Positions 51,141 through 60,408 of a stretch of 64,000 nucleotides of DNA are shown here, piece by piece. Where the stretch lies: the NCBI RefSeq assembly GCF_021190915.1, contig NZ_JAIOAP010000020.1, forward strand, positions 1 through 64,000, given 5' to 3'. Each line of letters starts with the position of its first letter. Within the stretch, counting starts at the first letter, position 1. Under the pieces are notes generated by a model. It was not told where the DNA came from and made no database searches. It worked only from the letters and a program-made list of their open reading frames with translations. The translations under genes and the position numbers were made by a program. The DNA comes from Cohnella silvisoli (GTDB lineage Bacteria; Bacillota; Bacilli; Paenibacillales; Paenibacillaceae).

Positions 51141-52922
51141 ATGGCCAAGAAGCTGCTATTAACGTACTTATTCCTCATCGTTTTCCCATTGACCATCGTC
51201 ACGATCATCTCTTATTCGATCTTCAAGAATAATATGGAGAACCGTGTAGCCCAATCCGTCGAACATAGCGTCCAGCTCGTTCAGCATGAAGCGGAGGCTT
51301 ATTTCGACAACCTGGTCGCCTTGTCCGCGCAAATCATGCAGCAGGATAGCATCACCGAAGATTCGAGAATGACTGCACTTATAGCCAGTCGAATAGATAT
51401 CGTAGGGCAACCCGACCATTATGTCGATTATATGCAAAATCAGAAGATCCTCTTATATTTGAATACGAACATTCTGGATCGTCAGCGGGATATCAAGATG
51501 GCGGTCATTCGGCTAACGAATGGAGAGACATTCCAATCCAAGCGCACCGCTGCTAGCATAGATAATTCAACGTTGGAGCAGATGCAGAAGGATGTCATGG
51601 ATAGCCAAATGCAGTGGTTGGTGCAGCCTATCTCTCCGAAAGGGAATGCTCCGGAATTTTATCTGATTCGCAAAATCAACTTGCCCGGCTCTAATCGCTT
51701 CCTCGGGATTCTCGTGTTCGAGGTGAAGATGGATGCGCTCGCGATAACGATGAGAAGGGCGCTGTTGCCTGGGCAAGAGGCCGCTATCCTGTGGCAACAG
51801 AGCTCCGTATTATACGATTCGGGCGATTGGTGGAGGACGCTTCCGATCGAGTTGGTTCCCAAGAGAAGCGAGTCGCTGGAGCGGGAATCCAGCCAAGGAA
51901 GAATACTGGTCACCTATTCATCGCCGCTAGATTCGGACTGGGCGGTCGTCACCTACGTTACTTTCAGCGAGCTGAGCGAAGGCATCATTCCAATTCAGCG
52001 CACGCTGATGATAGCTGCAATCGCTTGTATTGTTGCCGCCATCCTGATGGCGTTATTGTTGGCGCGGAGCATACTTCGTCCGGTATGGTCTTTGCGTAAT
52101 GCAATGAGGCGGATGTCGAAGGGATTCCTGCAGACGCAAGTTTCCGTACAAGGGAAAGACGAGATGGCAGAGCTGACCCATGTGTTCAACTCGATGTCCC
52201 ATGAATTAAGCGAGATGATCGAGAAGGTGTATGTGGCCGAGCTCTCGCAGAAGGATGCTGAGTTACAGGCTCTGCAAGCTCAGATCGATCCTCACTTCCT
52301 GTATAATACGTTGGAATCAATTCGGATGGTAGCCGAGATGCAGGGCTCTCCGGATGCGGGTAAAATGCTGCGTGCGATGGCGATTCTGTTCCGAGCGGCG
52401 ACGGATACGGAGTCGATGGTGCCGTTGGAAAAGGAAGCCATTTTATTCGAGCAATACGCGATGCTACACGAGATCAGACTTAATGGCCCACTACAGCTGT
52501 CCATCCAATTGGATCCATCCGTCAAGATGTGCAGAGTCCCGAAGCTCACCTTACAACCCCTATTGGAAAATTGCTTCAAGCACGGATATGCGGCCTGGCC
52601 ATCGGGAGCTCCTATTGTTGTCCACTTACAGGCATTCCGCGAAGACAATGATCTGGTGTTGGATCTGACCGATTACGGGACGGGAATGACGGCGAAGAGG
52701 TTCGAGGAGGTCGAGCTGGCACTGAAATCGGGCCATGCGCATACCGAAGTCGGAACCCGCGTCGGTCTGTTGAATGTGCACGAACGGTTACGCAAGCGAT
52801 GGGGGAACGGCTATGGCATTACGATCTTCAGCAAGCCAGGAATGGGAACCGTCGTGAGTGTCAGATTGCCATATCAACTGCAATTAACGGAGGAGATCGG
52901 GTATGAATCTACTAATCGTTGA
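51141..52922 (+). CDS. YesM-type sensor histidine kinase 3
   Basis: 593 residues. Helix about 4-27 (LLLTYLFLIVFPLTIVTIIS), extracellular sensor region to about 285, second helix about 290-312, HAMP (MSKGFLQTQVSVQGKDEMAE), phospho-acceptor DPHFLYNTLESIRM, ATPase motifs LLENCFKHGY and DYGTGMTAKR, where the usual N in DNGxGM is replaced by Tyr. Probably controls the adjacent MalE/F/G operon. GGAGGG is seven bases upstream. Overlaps the regulator gene by 20 bp. Confidence 0.92.
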   Translation: MAKKLLLTYLFLIVFPLTIVTIISYSIFKNNMENRVAQSVEHSVQLVQHEAEAYFDNLVALSAQIMQQDSITEDSRMTALIASRIDIVGQPDHYVDYMQNQKILLYLNTNILDRQRDIKMAVIRLTNGETFQSKRTAASIDNSTLEQMQKDVMDSQMQWLVQPISPKGNAPEFYLIRKINLPGSNRFLGILVFEVKMDALAITMRRALLPGQEAAILWQQSSVLYDSGDWWRTLPIELVPKRSESLERESSQGRILVTYSSPLDSDWAVVTYVTFSELSEGIIPIQRTLMIAAIACIVAAILMALLLARSILRPVWSLRNAMRRMSKGFLQTQVSVQGKDEMAELTHVFNSMSHELSEMIEKVYVAELSQKDAELQALQAQIDPHFLYNTLESIRMVAEMQGSPDAGKMLRAMAILFRAATDTESMVPLEKEAILFEQYAMLHEIRLNGPLQLSIQLDPSVKMCRVPKLTLQPLLENCFKHGYAAWPSGAPIVVHLQAFREDNDLVLDLTDYGTGMTAKRFEEVELALKSGHAHTEVGTRVGLLNVHERLRKRWGNGYGITIFSKPGMGTVVSVRLPYQLQLTEEIGYESTNR

Positions 52923-54531
52923 CGATGAGAAAATGATTCGCCAAGGCCTGAGCTTCTTCATCGGTCAGCTCGGGGGCAATTATCGTGTCGTTGGCGAATG
53001 CGTGGATGGGCAAGAGGCATTGGTTTTTTGCCGTAAGGGAAGCCCTTCAGTTGATGTGGTCATTACGGACGTTCGCATGGACAACATGGATGGACTGACT
53101 TTGCTGCGAATGTTGAAGGAGATTACTCCCCCTATCCGTTCAGTCGTCATCAGCAGCTACGGGGAATTCGATTATGTCCGTCGTGCGTTGCGGGAAGGTG
53201 CGGAGGATTATCTACTTAAGCCGGTAGATAAGCAAGAGCTGCAGCGAGTATTGGAAAAGATCGAAACCGGTGCGATCGCCGAAGCCGCTGTTGCTCCCTC
53301 GCCAATCGTTCCTCCCCATCTACGCAATGTGATGCAGGATACGATCTTGAACGGATTGTTCGAGAAAGCGCTTGGTTCTCTCAAGGAGGGCGAGGCTTAT
53401 ATCCTCAAGGAATTCGGTGCGAGCGATGGAAGCCATCGGTATGCGGCAGCCGGCCTGGTGGTAGATGAGAGCCCGAATGATATGTTAAGCGCGCGAGATC
53501 GGACGCTGTTCCATTATTTCTTCCGCAAGGCATCCGAAGAGATGTTAGCGGAATATCCGATCGACGGCGTGGTGATGCAGTCGAAAGAGGGCACGGTAAG
53601 GTTTTTGTTTTTCATGCCGATAGCTGAATTCTCTGAATCAAGGGACCCTGTAGAAGCGGTAATTTTCCCTTTCCTAGAAGCTTTGCTTGGAGTCGTCCGC
53701 AGTCACGTATCGTACCCGCTGACCATCGCGGTGTCCGGCACGCAAGAAAGGCTTGCGGATATTAATCAGCTTAATGAACAACTACATGAAACATTACGCG
53801 CCCGACTCATCTTGGGTACGGACAAGGTCATTACTTATCGCTCGTTAGGACGGTTAAGCCAATATTGGAACGTACGCAAGGATACGTTCCGCCAGCTTGT
53901 CGCATCGGTCCACTCCGAGGCGCCGGATCGATTAAACCATGAGGTAAAAGGTTTCTTCGGAGATATGCTGAAGGCGGAGCTATTACCCGGCTCTTCCCTT
54001 GAGCTTATCGTTAGATTGCTCATGCGAGTGTCCACCATGATGGAGGAGATGGGGGTGTCGCCGGAGGCTGCCGAGCTGACGGATTGGCTCTCGATCGGCA
54101 AAGAATTGGAGATGTGCCCGACCTGGGAACTGCTGCAATCCTATACGTTGTCGAGGTTAACGCGGGCATCGGTAGCCATTCAAGAGCACCGCGTTCAGCA
54201 GAAGCCGAGGTTCATCATCGATGCGGTGGAGTACATCGGCTTCCATTACGCTTCCGATATTTCTCTTCGCGAGGTTGCCGAGCTGAACGCGATGAATCCG
54301 ACTTATTTCAGCGAGCAATTCAAGAAGCATATGCATATTACCTTCATCGATTATATTACGAAGGTGAGATTAGACAAGGCTAAGGTACGTCTCGTGAAGA
54401 GCGACGAGCCTGTATACGAAATTTGCGAGCAAGTCGGTTACTCGACTGCAGCGCATTTCTCCAAGGTGTTCAAAAAGTGGATCGGATGCACCCCGCTTGA
54501 GTTCCGCGAACGGGAACGAGTCAAAACCTAG
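52903..54531 (+). CDS. YesN/AraC-type response regulator 3
   Basis: 542 residues. Receiver with LLIVDDEKMIRQG, Asp in VVITDVRMDNMDG, SSYGEFDYVRRAL and LLKPVDK. A long middle segment, then the AraC DNA-binding domain from about residue 435 with VAELNAMNPTYFSEQFKKHM and ICEQVGYSTAAHFSKVFKKW. Start ATG 52903 with ACGGAGGAG upstream inside the kinase gene. Third AraC-type regulator of the window and the only one next to a CUT1 importer of MalFG type. Confidence 0.93.
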   Translation: MNLLIVDDEKMIRQGLSFFIGQLGGNYRVVGECVDGQEALVFCRKGSPSVDVVITDVRMDNMDGLTLLRMLKEITPPIRSVVISSYGEFDYVRRALREGAEDYLLKPVDKQELQRVLEKIETGAIAEAAVAPSPIVPPHLRNVMQDTILNGLFEKALGSLKEGEAYILKEFGASDGSHRYAAAGLVVDESPNDMLSARDRTLFHYFFRKASEEMLAEYPIDGVVMQSKEGTVRFLFFMPIAEFSESRDPVEAVIFPFLEALLGVVRSHVSYPLTIAVSGTQERLADINQLNEQLHETLRARLILGTDKVITYRSLGRLSQYWNVRKDTFRQLVASVHSEAPDRLNHEVKGFFGDMLKAELLPGSSLELIVRLLMRVSTMMEEMGVSPEAAELTDWLSIGKELEMCPTWELLQSYTLSRLTRASVAIQEHRVQQKPRFIIDAVEYIGFHYASDISLREVAELNAMNPTYFSEQFKKHMHITFIDYITKVRLDKAKVRLVKSDEPVYEICEQVGYSTAAHFSKVFKKWIGCTPLEFRERERVKT

Positions 54532-54574
54532 TGTAGGGCTTTCTTACCTTAAAACGCGTGCTGAGAGTCAATCG

Positions 54575-54603
54575 GTGCCATTTTTGTGGGGAAAGGGTAT
54601 AAT
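54575..54603 (+). promoter_or_regulatory. Candidate promoter for selO
   Basis: TATAAT (54598-54603) with weak -35 GTGCCA 17 bp upstream; the only good -10 in the 150-bp gap. Confidence 0.4.
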
Positions 54604-54681
54604 AAATGGCAGAAGTAAACACTAAAAGGGTCTACCTTGTGTTGATATAGAAAGCAGATAACTAAAGAAGAAGGAGATACA

Positions 54682-56157
54682 ATGACGGAGAAAAAAGCAA
54701 TAATAGAAACTGGATGGAACTTCGACAACAGTTATGCTCGTCTGCCGAAATCCCTTTTTACAAAACTCGACCCAACCCCTGTACAGTCACCGAAGTTGAT
54801 CATTCTTAATGGTAAGTTGGCAACTTCCCTGGGGTTGAACGTCCAAGCGCTGCAAAGCAATGATGGCGTAGCGGTGTTTGCGGGCAACCAGATTCCCGAA
54901 GGCGCTTTGCCTCTTGCTCAAGCTTACGCGGGGCATCAATTCGGACATTTTAACATGTTAGGGGACGGCCGTGCTCTGCTGCTTGGCGAACAGATCACTC
55001 CTCTAGGTGGGAGGGTTGACATTCAGCTTAAAGGTTCGGGTGCAACGCCGTACTCCCGCCGAGGCGATGGTCGAGCTGCTCTTGGGCCTATGCTGCGCGA
55101 ATATATCATCAGCGAAGCCATGCATGCGCTTGGAATTGCTACCACACGCAGCCTAGCGGTGGTGACAACCGGTGAGTCAATAATCCGCGAAACCGAGCAA
55201 CCTGGTGCAATTCTGACTCGGGTGGCTGCCAGTCATCTGCGCGTCGGCACCTTTCAATACGTTGCACAATGGGGCACTGATGAGGATCTCCGGGCTCTGG
55301 CCGATTACACATTGCAAAGACATTTTCCAGAAGTGGATGCTGATGAGAACCGCTATCTTATCCTGCTTCAGGAAGTGATCAAGCGTCAGGCTTCGCTGAT
55401 CGCCAAATGGCAGCTTGTTGGTTTTATTCACGGGGTGATGAACACCGATAACATGGCCATAAGCGGAGAGACTATTGATTATGGTCCTTGCGCTTTCATG
55501 GATGCCTATGACCCGGCAACGGTATTCAGTTCCATTGACATTCATGGCCGGTATGCTTATGGCAATCAACCGCATATTGCTGGGTGGAATCTCGCGAGAT
55601 TTGCTGAAACCCTGTTACCGCTGCTGCATGACGAAGAGGCGCAGGCTATCAAACTGGCAGAGGATGCGCTTTCGGATTTTTCCGAGTTGTTTAACCGCAA
55701 TTGGCTCAGGGGAATGAGGGCAAAGCTGGGAATCTTTAACGAAGAGCTGGAGGATAAATCCCTTATTGAAGGCCTGCTCAGTATGATGCAGAAGCATCGT
55801 GCGGACTACACCAATACCTTCCGCGCGTTAACTTTTGATAAACCGGAGGATACGGTCCTGTTTGGCACCACGGATTTTGCTCAGTGGAATGAGCTGTGGC
55901 AGGCGAGACTAGGCAGGCAGGAGGAACCACAAGCTTCCTTGCATCAGTTGATGCGCAACAGCAATCCTGCGGTAATCCCTCGCAACCACCGGGTAGAAGA
56001 AGCACTAGAAGCTGCGGTAGAAAATGGAGACGACAGTGTGATGGAGCGGCTTCTTGATGTTCTTTCAAGGCCCTACGAGCACTCCCCTGAACAGATTGAT
56101 TACTCCACGCCGCCTGAGCTATCAACCCGCCCTTACCGAACCTTTTGCGGAACCTGA
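54682..56157 (+). CDS. selO: Protein adenylyltransferase SelO (YdiU/UPF0061)
   Basis: 491 residues, family length. A pseudokinase fold that transfers AMP from ATP to Ser, Thr or Tyr of target proteins, linked in other organisms to oxidative-stress responses. Signatures: the N-terminal FDNSYARLPKSLF, AQAYAGHQFGHFNMLGDGRA, QLKGSGATPYSRRGDGRAAL, the VMNTDNM loop near residue 255, and YGPCAFMDAYDPATVFSSID. Ends TFCGT, so a Cys occupies the place near the C-terminus where vertebrate SelO has selenocysteine. AGAAGGAGATAC precedes the ATG. Two hairpins follow. Confidence 0.95.
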   Translation: MTEKKAIIETGWNFDNSYARLPKSLFTKLDPTPVQSPKLIILNGKLATSLGLNVQALQSNDGVAVFAGNQIPEGALPLAQAYAGHQFGHFNMLGDGRALLLGEQITPLGGRVDIQLKGSGATPYSRRGDGRAALGPMLREYIISEAMHALGIATTRSLAVVTTGESIIRETEQPGAILTRVAASHLRVGTFQYVAQWGTDEDLRALADYTLQRHFPEVDADENRYLILLQEVIKRQASLIAKWQLVGFIHGVMNTDNMAISGETIDYGPCAFMDAYDPATVFSSIDIHGRYAYGNQPHIAGWNLARFAETLLPLLHDEEAQAIKLAEDALSDFSELFNRNWLRGMRAKLGIFNEELEDKSLIEGLLSMMQKHRADYTNTFRALTFDKPEDTVLFGTTDFAQWNELWQARLGRQEEPQASLHQLMRNSNPAVIPRNHRVEEALEAAVENGDDSVMERLLDVLSRPYEHSPEQIDYSTPPELSTRPYRTFCGT

Positions 56158-56202
56158 CTTAGCGGTTAGTGGGATTACTTCATGAGACCAAGTTTAATGC
56201 CA

Positions 56203-56254
56203 TGAGTCGAGTAACATTCAGGTATTTCATCCTGATTTGGCTCGGCTCTTTTTC
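56203..56254 (+). terminator. selO: Terminator after selO
   Basis: GAGTCGAG...ATTCAGG paired with CCTGATT...CTCGGCTC, then TTTTTC. Confidence 0.7.
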
Positions 56255-56267
56255 TTACATAAAACAA

Positions 56268-56301
56268 ATTCCTTCGGCGTGACTCAAAGCCGAAGGATTT
56301 T
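56268..56301 (+). terminator. Second hairpin downstream of selO
   Basis: AATTCCTTCGGC ... GCCGAAGGATTTT stem with loop of ten bases. Confidence 0.6.
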
Positions 56302-56367
56302 AAAATCCAATACCGAACTTTACAGAAAGCAACCTAAATGAGGGGGAATTGAAAAACTTAATCAGTT

Positions 56368-56394
56368 TGTCGATTTTGCCCGATTCCGTTCGTC
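56368..56394 (+). promoter_or_regulatory. ECF42-type promoter P1 (DGPF1-sigma operon)
   Basis: TGTCGA (56368-56373), 17 bp, CGTC (56391-56394). Repeated with the same spacing at 58292, 58850 and 62383. ECF42-group promoters are known for a TGTCGA -35, so this would make the sigma gene self-activating. Confidence 0.75.
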
Positions 56395-56476
56395 GCCTAA
56401 ACAGAGGCAAGTTTTTGCGAATCATACAAGAACGCGAGAACGGGGCTCCAATACGAAATTCAGGAGGAGAATAAGT

Positions 56477-56911
56477 ATGCGGTTTATGATGATTGTCAAG
56501 GCTACCCAGGATTCAGAGGCGGGCAATAAGCCCAGCGAGGAATTATTTGCAGCGATGATACGGTACAATGAGGAATTGGCCAAAGCCGGTGTGCTGCTTG
56601 CTGCCGACGGGCTTCATCCGAGCTCGAGTGCCATCCGTGTTTCGTATCCGGAACCAGGCGGCAAGGCGAAGGTCATCGATGGACCGTTCACGGAGGCGAA
56701 AGAGTTAATTGCCGGATATACGCTCATCGAGGTCAAATCAAGGGAAGAAGCCATCGAATGGGCGATGCGCATGCCGGATCCGAACGGTTTCGGCGAAGGC
56801 CAAATCGAACTTAGGCAGGTGTTCGAGATGCCCGAATTGACACAGAATCCTGAAACGCTGGCGCAGGTAGCTACGCAGCGTGAACGGATGGAGTATAAGA
56901 AGAAATCATGA
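56477..56911 (+). CDS. DGPF-type (YCII-related) protein 1
   Basis: 144 residues. Begins MRFMMIVKATQDSEAGNKPS and has the DGPF box (VIDGPFTEAKELIAGY, about residues 73-88) that defines the family, followed by EEAIEWAMRMPDPNGFGEGQ. These small alpha/beta dimeric proteins are the standard neighbours of ECF42 sigma factors; their chemistry is unknown. Ribosome-binding site AGGAGGAG. Overlaps the sigma-factor gene by 4 bp (ATGA), so they are made together. 144-residue paralogue at 58397. Confidence 0.93.
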   Translation: MRFMMIVKATQDSEAGNKPSEELFAAMIRYNEELAKAGVLLAADGLHPSSSAIRVSYPEPGGKAKVIDGPFTEAKELIAGYTLIEVKSREEAIEWAMRMPDPNGFGEGQIELRQVFEMPELTQNPETLAQVATQRERMEYKKKS

Positions 56912-58173
56912 CGGACACCGCTGCACACCGTACGATCGATGCGATCTGGCGTATCGAATCGGCCAAGCTCATTGCCGGCCTTGCGCGGATGGTGCGCGAC
57001 GTCGGCATAGCCGAAGATCTTGCTCAGGATGCGCTTGTCATCGCGCTTGAGAAGTGGCCGGACACCGGTATTCCGGACAACCCCGGCGCCTGGTTGATGG
57101 CGACCGCGAAACGCCGCGCGATCGATTTGCTGCGAAGGAACAAGATGCGCGACCGGAAATATGAAGAGATTGGGCGCGGCAGCGATTTGTATACCGAGCC
57201 CGATCTGGAATCGGTGATGGATGGGGAGATCGGCGACGATCTCCTCCGTCTGATCTTTACGACCTGCCATCCGGTTCTTTCCCAGGAAGCGCGTGTAGCC
57301 CTGACGCTGCGTTTGCTCGGGGGACTCACGACCGATGAAATCGCGCATGCCTTCCTCGTCGCCGAATCGACCGTTGCGCAGCGGATCGTTCGGGCCAAGA
57401 AGACTTTGTCCGCCGCGCGGGTTCCCTTTGAAGTTCCTGTGGGCGATGAGCTTAAGGATCGTCTGTCGTCGGTGCTCGAAGTTATCTATCTTATGTTCAA
57501 CGAGGGATATACAGCGACGGCTGGGGAAAACTGGATACGCCCTTTGCTCTGCCAAGAAGCGCTCCGTCTTGGGCGTATTTTGGCGGAAATCGCTACCGCG
57601 GAGCCGGAAGTTCATGGACTGGTTGCCCTGATGGAGATTCAATCGTCTCGGTTCAAAACCCGGGTGAGCCCCGTGGGTGAGCCTATCCTGCTCATGGATC
57701 AAAACCGGGCGCTCTGGGATCAGCTTCTGATCCGCCGCGGTTTGGCTGCACTCGAACGAGCCCAGAAGCTGGGGCGTCCGCTCGGTCCCTACGCGCTGCA
57801 GGCTGCGATTTCCTCTTGCCATGCGCAAGCCCGCACCGCATCGGAGACCGATTGGGCGCGCATCGCCGCCCTATACGAAGCATTGTCTCGGGTAACGCCA
57901 TCGCCCGTCGTGGAGCTAAACCGGGCGGTTGCGATCTCCATGGCGTTCGGTCCCGAGTTCGGACTGCAAATCGTCGATGCGTTGACTTCCGAACCGTCTC
58001 TGAAGGAGTACCACCTCCTGCCGAGCGTTCGCGGCGACCTTTTGGTGAAAGTGGGCCGTGTCGTCGAAGCCCGTGAAGAGTTCGAACGCGCCGCATCGTT
58101 GACGGGAAACGAGCGCGAGCGGGAACTTCTACTAAGACGCGCAGCCGAATGCGCTGCAAACGGATATTTGTAG
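56908..58173 (+). CDS. ECF42-group RNA polymerase sigma factor
   Basis: 421 residues, far longer than classical ECF factors. Region 2 about 15-85 (DVGIAEDLAQDALVIALEKW, NPGAWLMATAKRRAIDLLRR), region 4 about 120-175 (TLRLLGGLTTDEIAHAFLVA, STVAQRIVRAKKTL). The remaining ~240 residues form a helical, TPR-like extension with VIYLMFNEGYTA, LNRAVAISMAFGPE and the ending RRAAECAANGYL, diagnostic for the ECF42 group. No anti-sigma gene is present; in this group the extension is known to be needed for activity. Starts inside the DGPF1 stop codon. Followed by a terminator. Confidence 0.95.
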   Translation: MTDTAAHRTIDAIWRIESAKLIAGLARMVRDVGIAEDLAQDALVIALEKWPDTGIPDNPGAWLMATAKRRAIDLLRRNKMRDRKYEEIGRGSDLYTEPDLESVMDGEIGDDLLRLIFTTCHPVLSQEARVALTLRLLGGLTTDEIAHAFLVAESTVAQRIVRAKKTLSAARVPFEVPVGDELKDRLSSVLEVIYLMFNEGYTATAGENWIRPLLCQEALRLGRILAEIATAEPEVHGLVALMEIQSSRFKTRVSPVGEPILLMDQNRALWDQLLIRRGLAALERAQKLGRPLGPYALQAAISSCHAQARTASETDWARIAALYEALSRVTPSPVVELNRAVAISMAFGPEFGLQIVDALTSEPSLKEYHLLPSVRGDLLVKVGRVVEAREEFERAASLTGNERERELLLRRAAECAANGYL

Positions 58174-58208
58174 AACGCGAATGAGATTTATCTCGTTCGC
58201 GTTTTTTT
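58174..58208 (+). terminator. Terminator after ECF42 sigma gene
   Basis: AACGCGAATGAGA-TTTA-TCTCGTTCGCGTT with one mismatch, then T7. Confidence 0.9.
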
Positions 58209-58291
58209 GCGTTGCGAAGGAACTGTACGGGCAGCCATCCATCAGTCTTGAAGTTAGGGCGGTAAAGGGCGGGAAAAAGTTATGAAAGGCA

Positions 58292-58318
58292 TGTCGATTA
58301 CGCCGCTTCGCATTCGTC
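58292..58318 (+). promoter_or_regulatory. ECF42-type promoter P2 (DGPF2)
   Basis: TGTCGA (58292-58297), 17 bp, CGTC (58315-58318), then TCTAAGTAGAG as in the other copies. Confidence 0.75.
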
Positions 58319-58396
58319 GTCTAAGTAGAGTCAAGTTTCCGAGCCATCCATTCCCGGCGCTTGGTCTCCAATAGAAACAGGGAGGATGTGTTACAA

Positions 58397-58831
58397 ATGC
58401 GTTTTATGATGATTGTCAAAGCAACCAGGCATTCCGAGGCGGGTATCAAGCCCACGCGGGAACTCGTTGACGCGATGAAAGCGTATAACGAGGAGTTGGC
58501 AAAAGCCGGTGTGCTGCTTGCTGCGGAAGGGCTGCAACCCAGTTCCGGAGGGTTACGGATATCGTATCCCATTCCCGGCGGCATGCCGAACGTGACGGCA
58601 GGGCCTTTTGAAGAGGCAAATGAGTTGATCGCGGGATTCACGTTGATCGATGTGAAGTCGGAGGAAGAGGCGTATGAATGGGCGATTCGCATGCCGGATC
58701 CCCATGGTTTCGGCGAGGGTGAAATTGAGCTTCGCCAAGTTTTCGAAGCGGCGGAGCTTATCCGAGATCCGAGAATATTGGCCATGGAGGCCGATCTTCG
58801 CGACCAGATTGACATGATAAACAAAAAATAA
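58397..58831 (+). CDS. DGPF-type (YCII-related) protein 2
   Basis: 144 residues, paralogue of the protein at 56477 with equal length: MRFMMIVKATRHSEAGIKPT at the start, the box VTAGPFEEANELIAGFTLID (AGPF instead of DGPF), and MPDPHGFGEGEIELRQVFE. GGGAGGATG is upstream of ATG 58397; the open frame extends to 58361 without a ribosome-binding site. Its own promoter P2 fits control by the ECF42 sigma factor. Confidence 0.92.
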   Translation: MRFMMIVKATRHSEAGIKPTRELVDAMKAYNEELAKAGVLLAAEGLQPSSGGLRISYPIPGGMPNVTAGPFEEANELIAGFTLIDVKSEEEAYEWAIRMPDPHGFGEGEIELRQVFEAAELIRDPRILAMEADLRDQIDMINKK

Positions 58832-58960
58832 AAATGATTTAGTTGGAGTTGTCGATTTTGTCGGTTTCCGTTCGTTGTGTTAATAGAGGCCGGGTTAAAC
58901 GGTGATCATCCGGTTCACCCGGCAAACCAAAAATAAACCAAAAACGAAAGGTTGATGAAC
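58795..58960 (+). repeat. Duplicated segment, copy 1
   Basis: The last codons of DGPF2, promoter P3 and the leader of VOC1 recur at about 62324-62494 with good identity (for example TAGAGGCCGGGTTAAACGGT followed by GATCATCC). A shorter part of the leader recurs at 63355-63416. Confidence 0.8.
58850..58876 (+). promoter_or_regulatory. ECF42-type promoter P3 (VOC1-DUF1801)
   Basis: TGTCGA (58850-58855), 17 bp, CGTT (58873-58876). The -10 has T in the fourth place, as in P4. Confidence 0.7.
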
Positions 58961-59356
58961 ATGAAAGCACAGTTAACCCCTTATTTAATGTCGGAGGACG
59001 CACGAGCTCAAGCAGAAACGTATAGGCAAGTGCTCGGCGGTGAAATCCTGTCCGTAATGACTTACGCCCAAGCGCCGGGAACGCCGGATGCGATGAAGGA
59101 CAAAGTCATGCACTTGGCGATGAAGGTAGCAGGAGAAAATCCGTTGTTTATGTCCGATTCCTTTGAACCTGTAGGCGGAAGCCGCAGCATCAGACTGGCT
59201 CTGTCATTTGAAAGCGAAGCCGAAGCCCGTCAAGCATTCGCGAATCTGAGTGAGGTCGGTGCGGTTAAGTATCCATTCGACCTTCAGCCTTGGGGAGCTT
59301 ATTACGGCGAAGTCGTAGACAAATTCGGCATCACATGGCAGATCGTCAAACAATAA
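58961..59356 (+). CDS. VOC/PhnB-type (glyoxalase-like) protein 1
   Basis: 131 residues. LTPYLMSEDARAQAETYRQV, GGEILSVMTYAQAP, DKVMHLAMKVAGENPLFMSD and WGAYYGEVVDKFGITWQI place it in the PhnB-like branch of the vicinal-oxygen-chelate fold, small dimeric proteins that often bind metals or small hydrophobic compounds. No specific reaction can be given. ATG 58961 gives the start MKAQLTPY; ATG 58955 is possible, with GAAAGG nearby. Near-identical copies occur at 62495 (broken) and 63417. Followed closely by DUF1801. Confidence 0.88.
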   Translation: MKAQLTPYLMSEDARAQAETYRQVLGGEILSVMTYAQAPGTPDAMKDKVMHLAMKVAGENPLFMSDSFEPVGGSRSIRLALSFESEAEARQAFANLSEVGAVKYPFDLQPWGAYYGEVVDKFGITWQIVKQ

Positions 59357-59367
59357 GGAGAATGACA

Positions 59368-59706
59368 ATGAACCAGGACGTAACGGATTATATTGAAGCG
59401 CTAGAAGTACCCTGGCAAGCGTATTATTGCGCCCGCCTTCGCGATGTTGTACACCTGGTGGCACCGGACATTCAGGAGCGCATCCAGTACAAGAAACCCC
59501 ATTTTTTGAAAAATGGAAAGTACGCAGCCGCCATCACGACATCGAAAGACGCGGTAAGTTTTACGATCTTCAACACGAACGAGCTTGCCTTCCCGGAAGG
59601 ATTCGACGGTCCTCCCGAAAGAAAGACCATCAAGCTGCGCGACGGCCAGCCGGTTGATTACGATTTGTTGTCGGCGCTGTTGAGGCTTGCATCCGATCCG
59701 CTGTAA
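59368..59706 (+). CDS. DUF1801 protein (YdhG-like)
   Basis: 112 residues. VTDYIEALEVPWQAYYCARL, IQERIQYKKPHFLKNGKYAA and AFPEGFDGP are typical of DUF1801, a small fold common beside VOC and DGPF genes. Function unknown. ATG 59368 is chosen with AAGGAG seven bases upstream; ATG 59362 is too close. 11 bp behind VOC1, so probably expressed from P3. Confidence 0.85.
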   Translation: MNQDVTDYIEALEVPWQAYYCARLRDVVHLVAPDIQERIQYKKPHFLKNGKYAAAITTSKDAVSFTIFNTNELAFPEGFDGPPERKTIKLRDGQPVDYDLLSALLRLASDPL

Positions 59707-59793
59707 ATCATGATGAAAAGGCTGCCGAGTTAGTCATTAACAAGGTTCGAATCGAGCTATGTGATAGAAGTTGCGAAATGGAGGTGAAAAGCA

Positions 59794-60408
59794 ATGAAAG
59801 TCACACAAATTTCTGAGCACATATGGAGTTGTAAAATATGGATTATATTCCCTATTCATGTATGGTTAGTGAAAGAGAAGAGTGGGATCACGCTCGTGGA
59901 CACGGGTTTGGGGATGATGGCGAAAGGTATTTTGAATACCGTCGAACAACTCAAAGCCGGACCTCTAGAGAGAATTGTGCTGACCCATGGTCATCCTGAC
60001 CATATTGGCGGACTCAAGCGTATATGGCGCTCCAAAACGGTTCCAACTTATGCTCATCGTATCGAAATCCCGTATATGCAAGGAGATTTGTCTTACCGGA
60101 AGGGTAGAAAGCCGGCGACTTATGTCGAAAAGGGATTGATTCAGGCACTTGGCGAGGATGAACAAGGACAGTTGCAGCGTATAGGCAGTTTGACTCCATA
60201 TTTTACACCGGGACATTCCCCTGGGCATGTAGTCTTCTATCATGAGTGGGACCAGGTTCTGCTCGCTGGAGATTTGTTCACATCCAAGAAAGGACGATTG
60301 CGCGCCGCCCCCTTCACACCCGATTTGAGAGTTTCTGTACAAAGTAGTTCCATTGTGAGAAAACTTCAGCCAAGTAAAGTTGAAGTGTGTCATGGGGATT
60401 CCGTATAG
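59794..60408 (+). CDS. Metallo-beta-lactamase-fold hydrolase, prematurely stopped
   Basis: 204 residues. LTHGHPDHIGGLKRI is the HxHxDH zinc motif near residue 70, HSPGHVVFY gives the next His, LLAGDLF the bridging Asp, and EVCHGDSV the last His. The reading frame then meets TAG at 60406 but continues QPADQIEQYMSYYL to TAA at 60451-60453, the usual end of this family. So the gene has lost its last 14 codons by a nonsense change. All metal ligands are still encoded, so activity may remain. AAATGGAGGTG precedes the ATG. Substrate unknown. Confidence 0.8.
   Translation: MKVTQISEHIWSCKIWIIFPIHVWLVKEKSGITLVDTGLGMMAKGILNTVEQLKAGPLERIVLTHGHPDHIGGLKRIWRSKTVPTYAHRIEIPYMQGDLSYRKGRKPATYVEKGLIQALGEDEQGQLQRIGSLTPYFTPGHSPGHVVFYHEWDQVLLAGDLFTSKKGRLRAAPFTPDLRVSVQSSSIVRKLQPSKVEVCHGDSV

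Noticed and set aside
56614..57828. Minus-strand frame of 404 codons
   Set aside because: Antisense to the DGPF1 and sigma-factor genes, both of which have clear family motifs.
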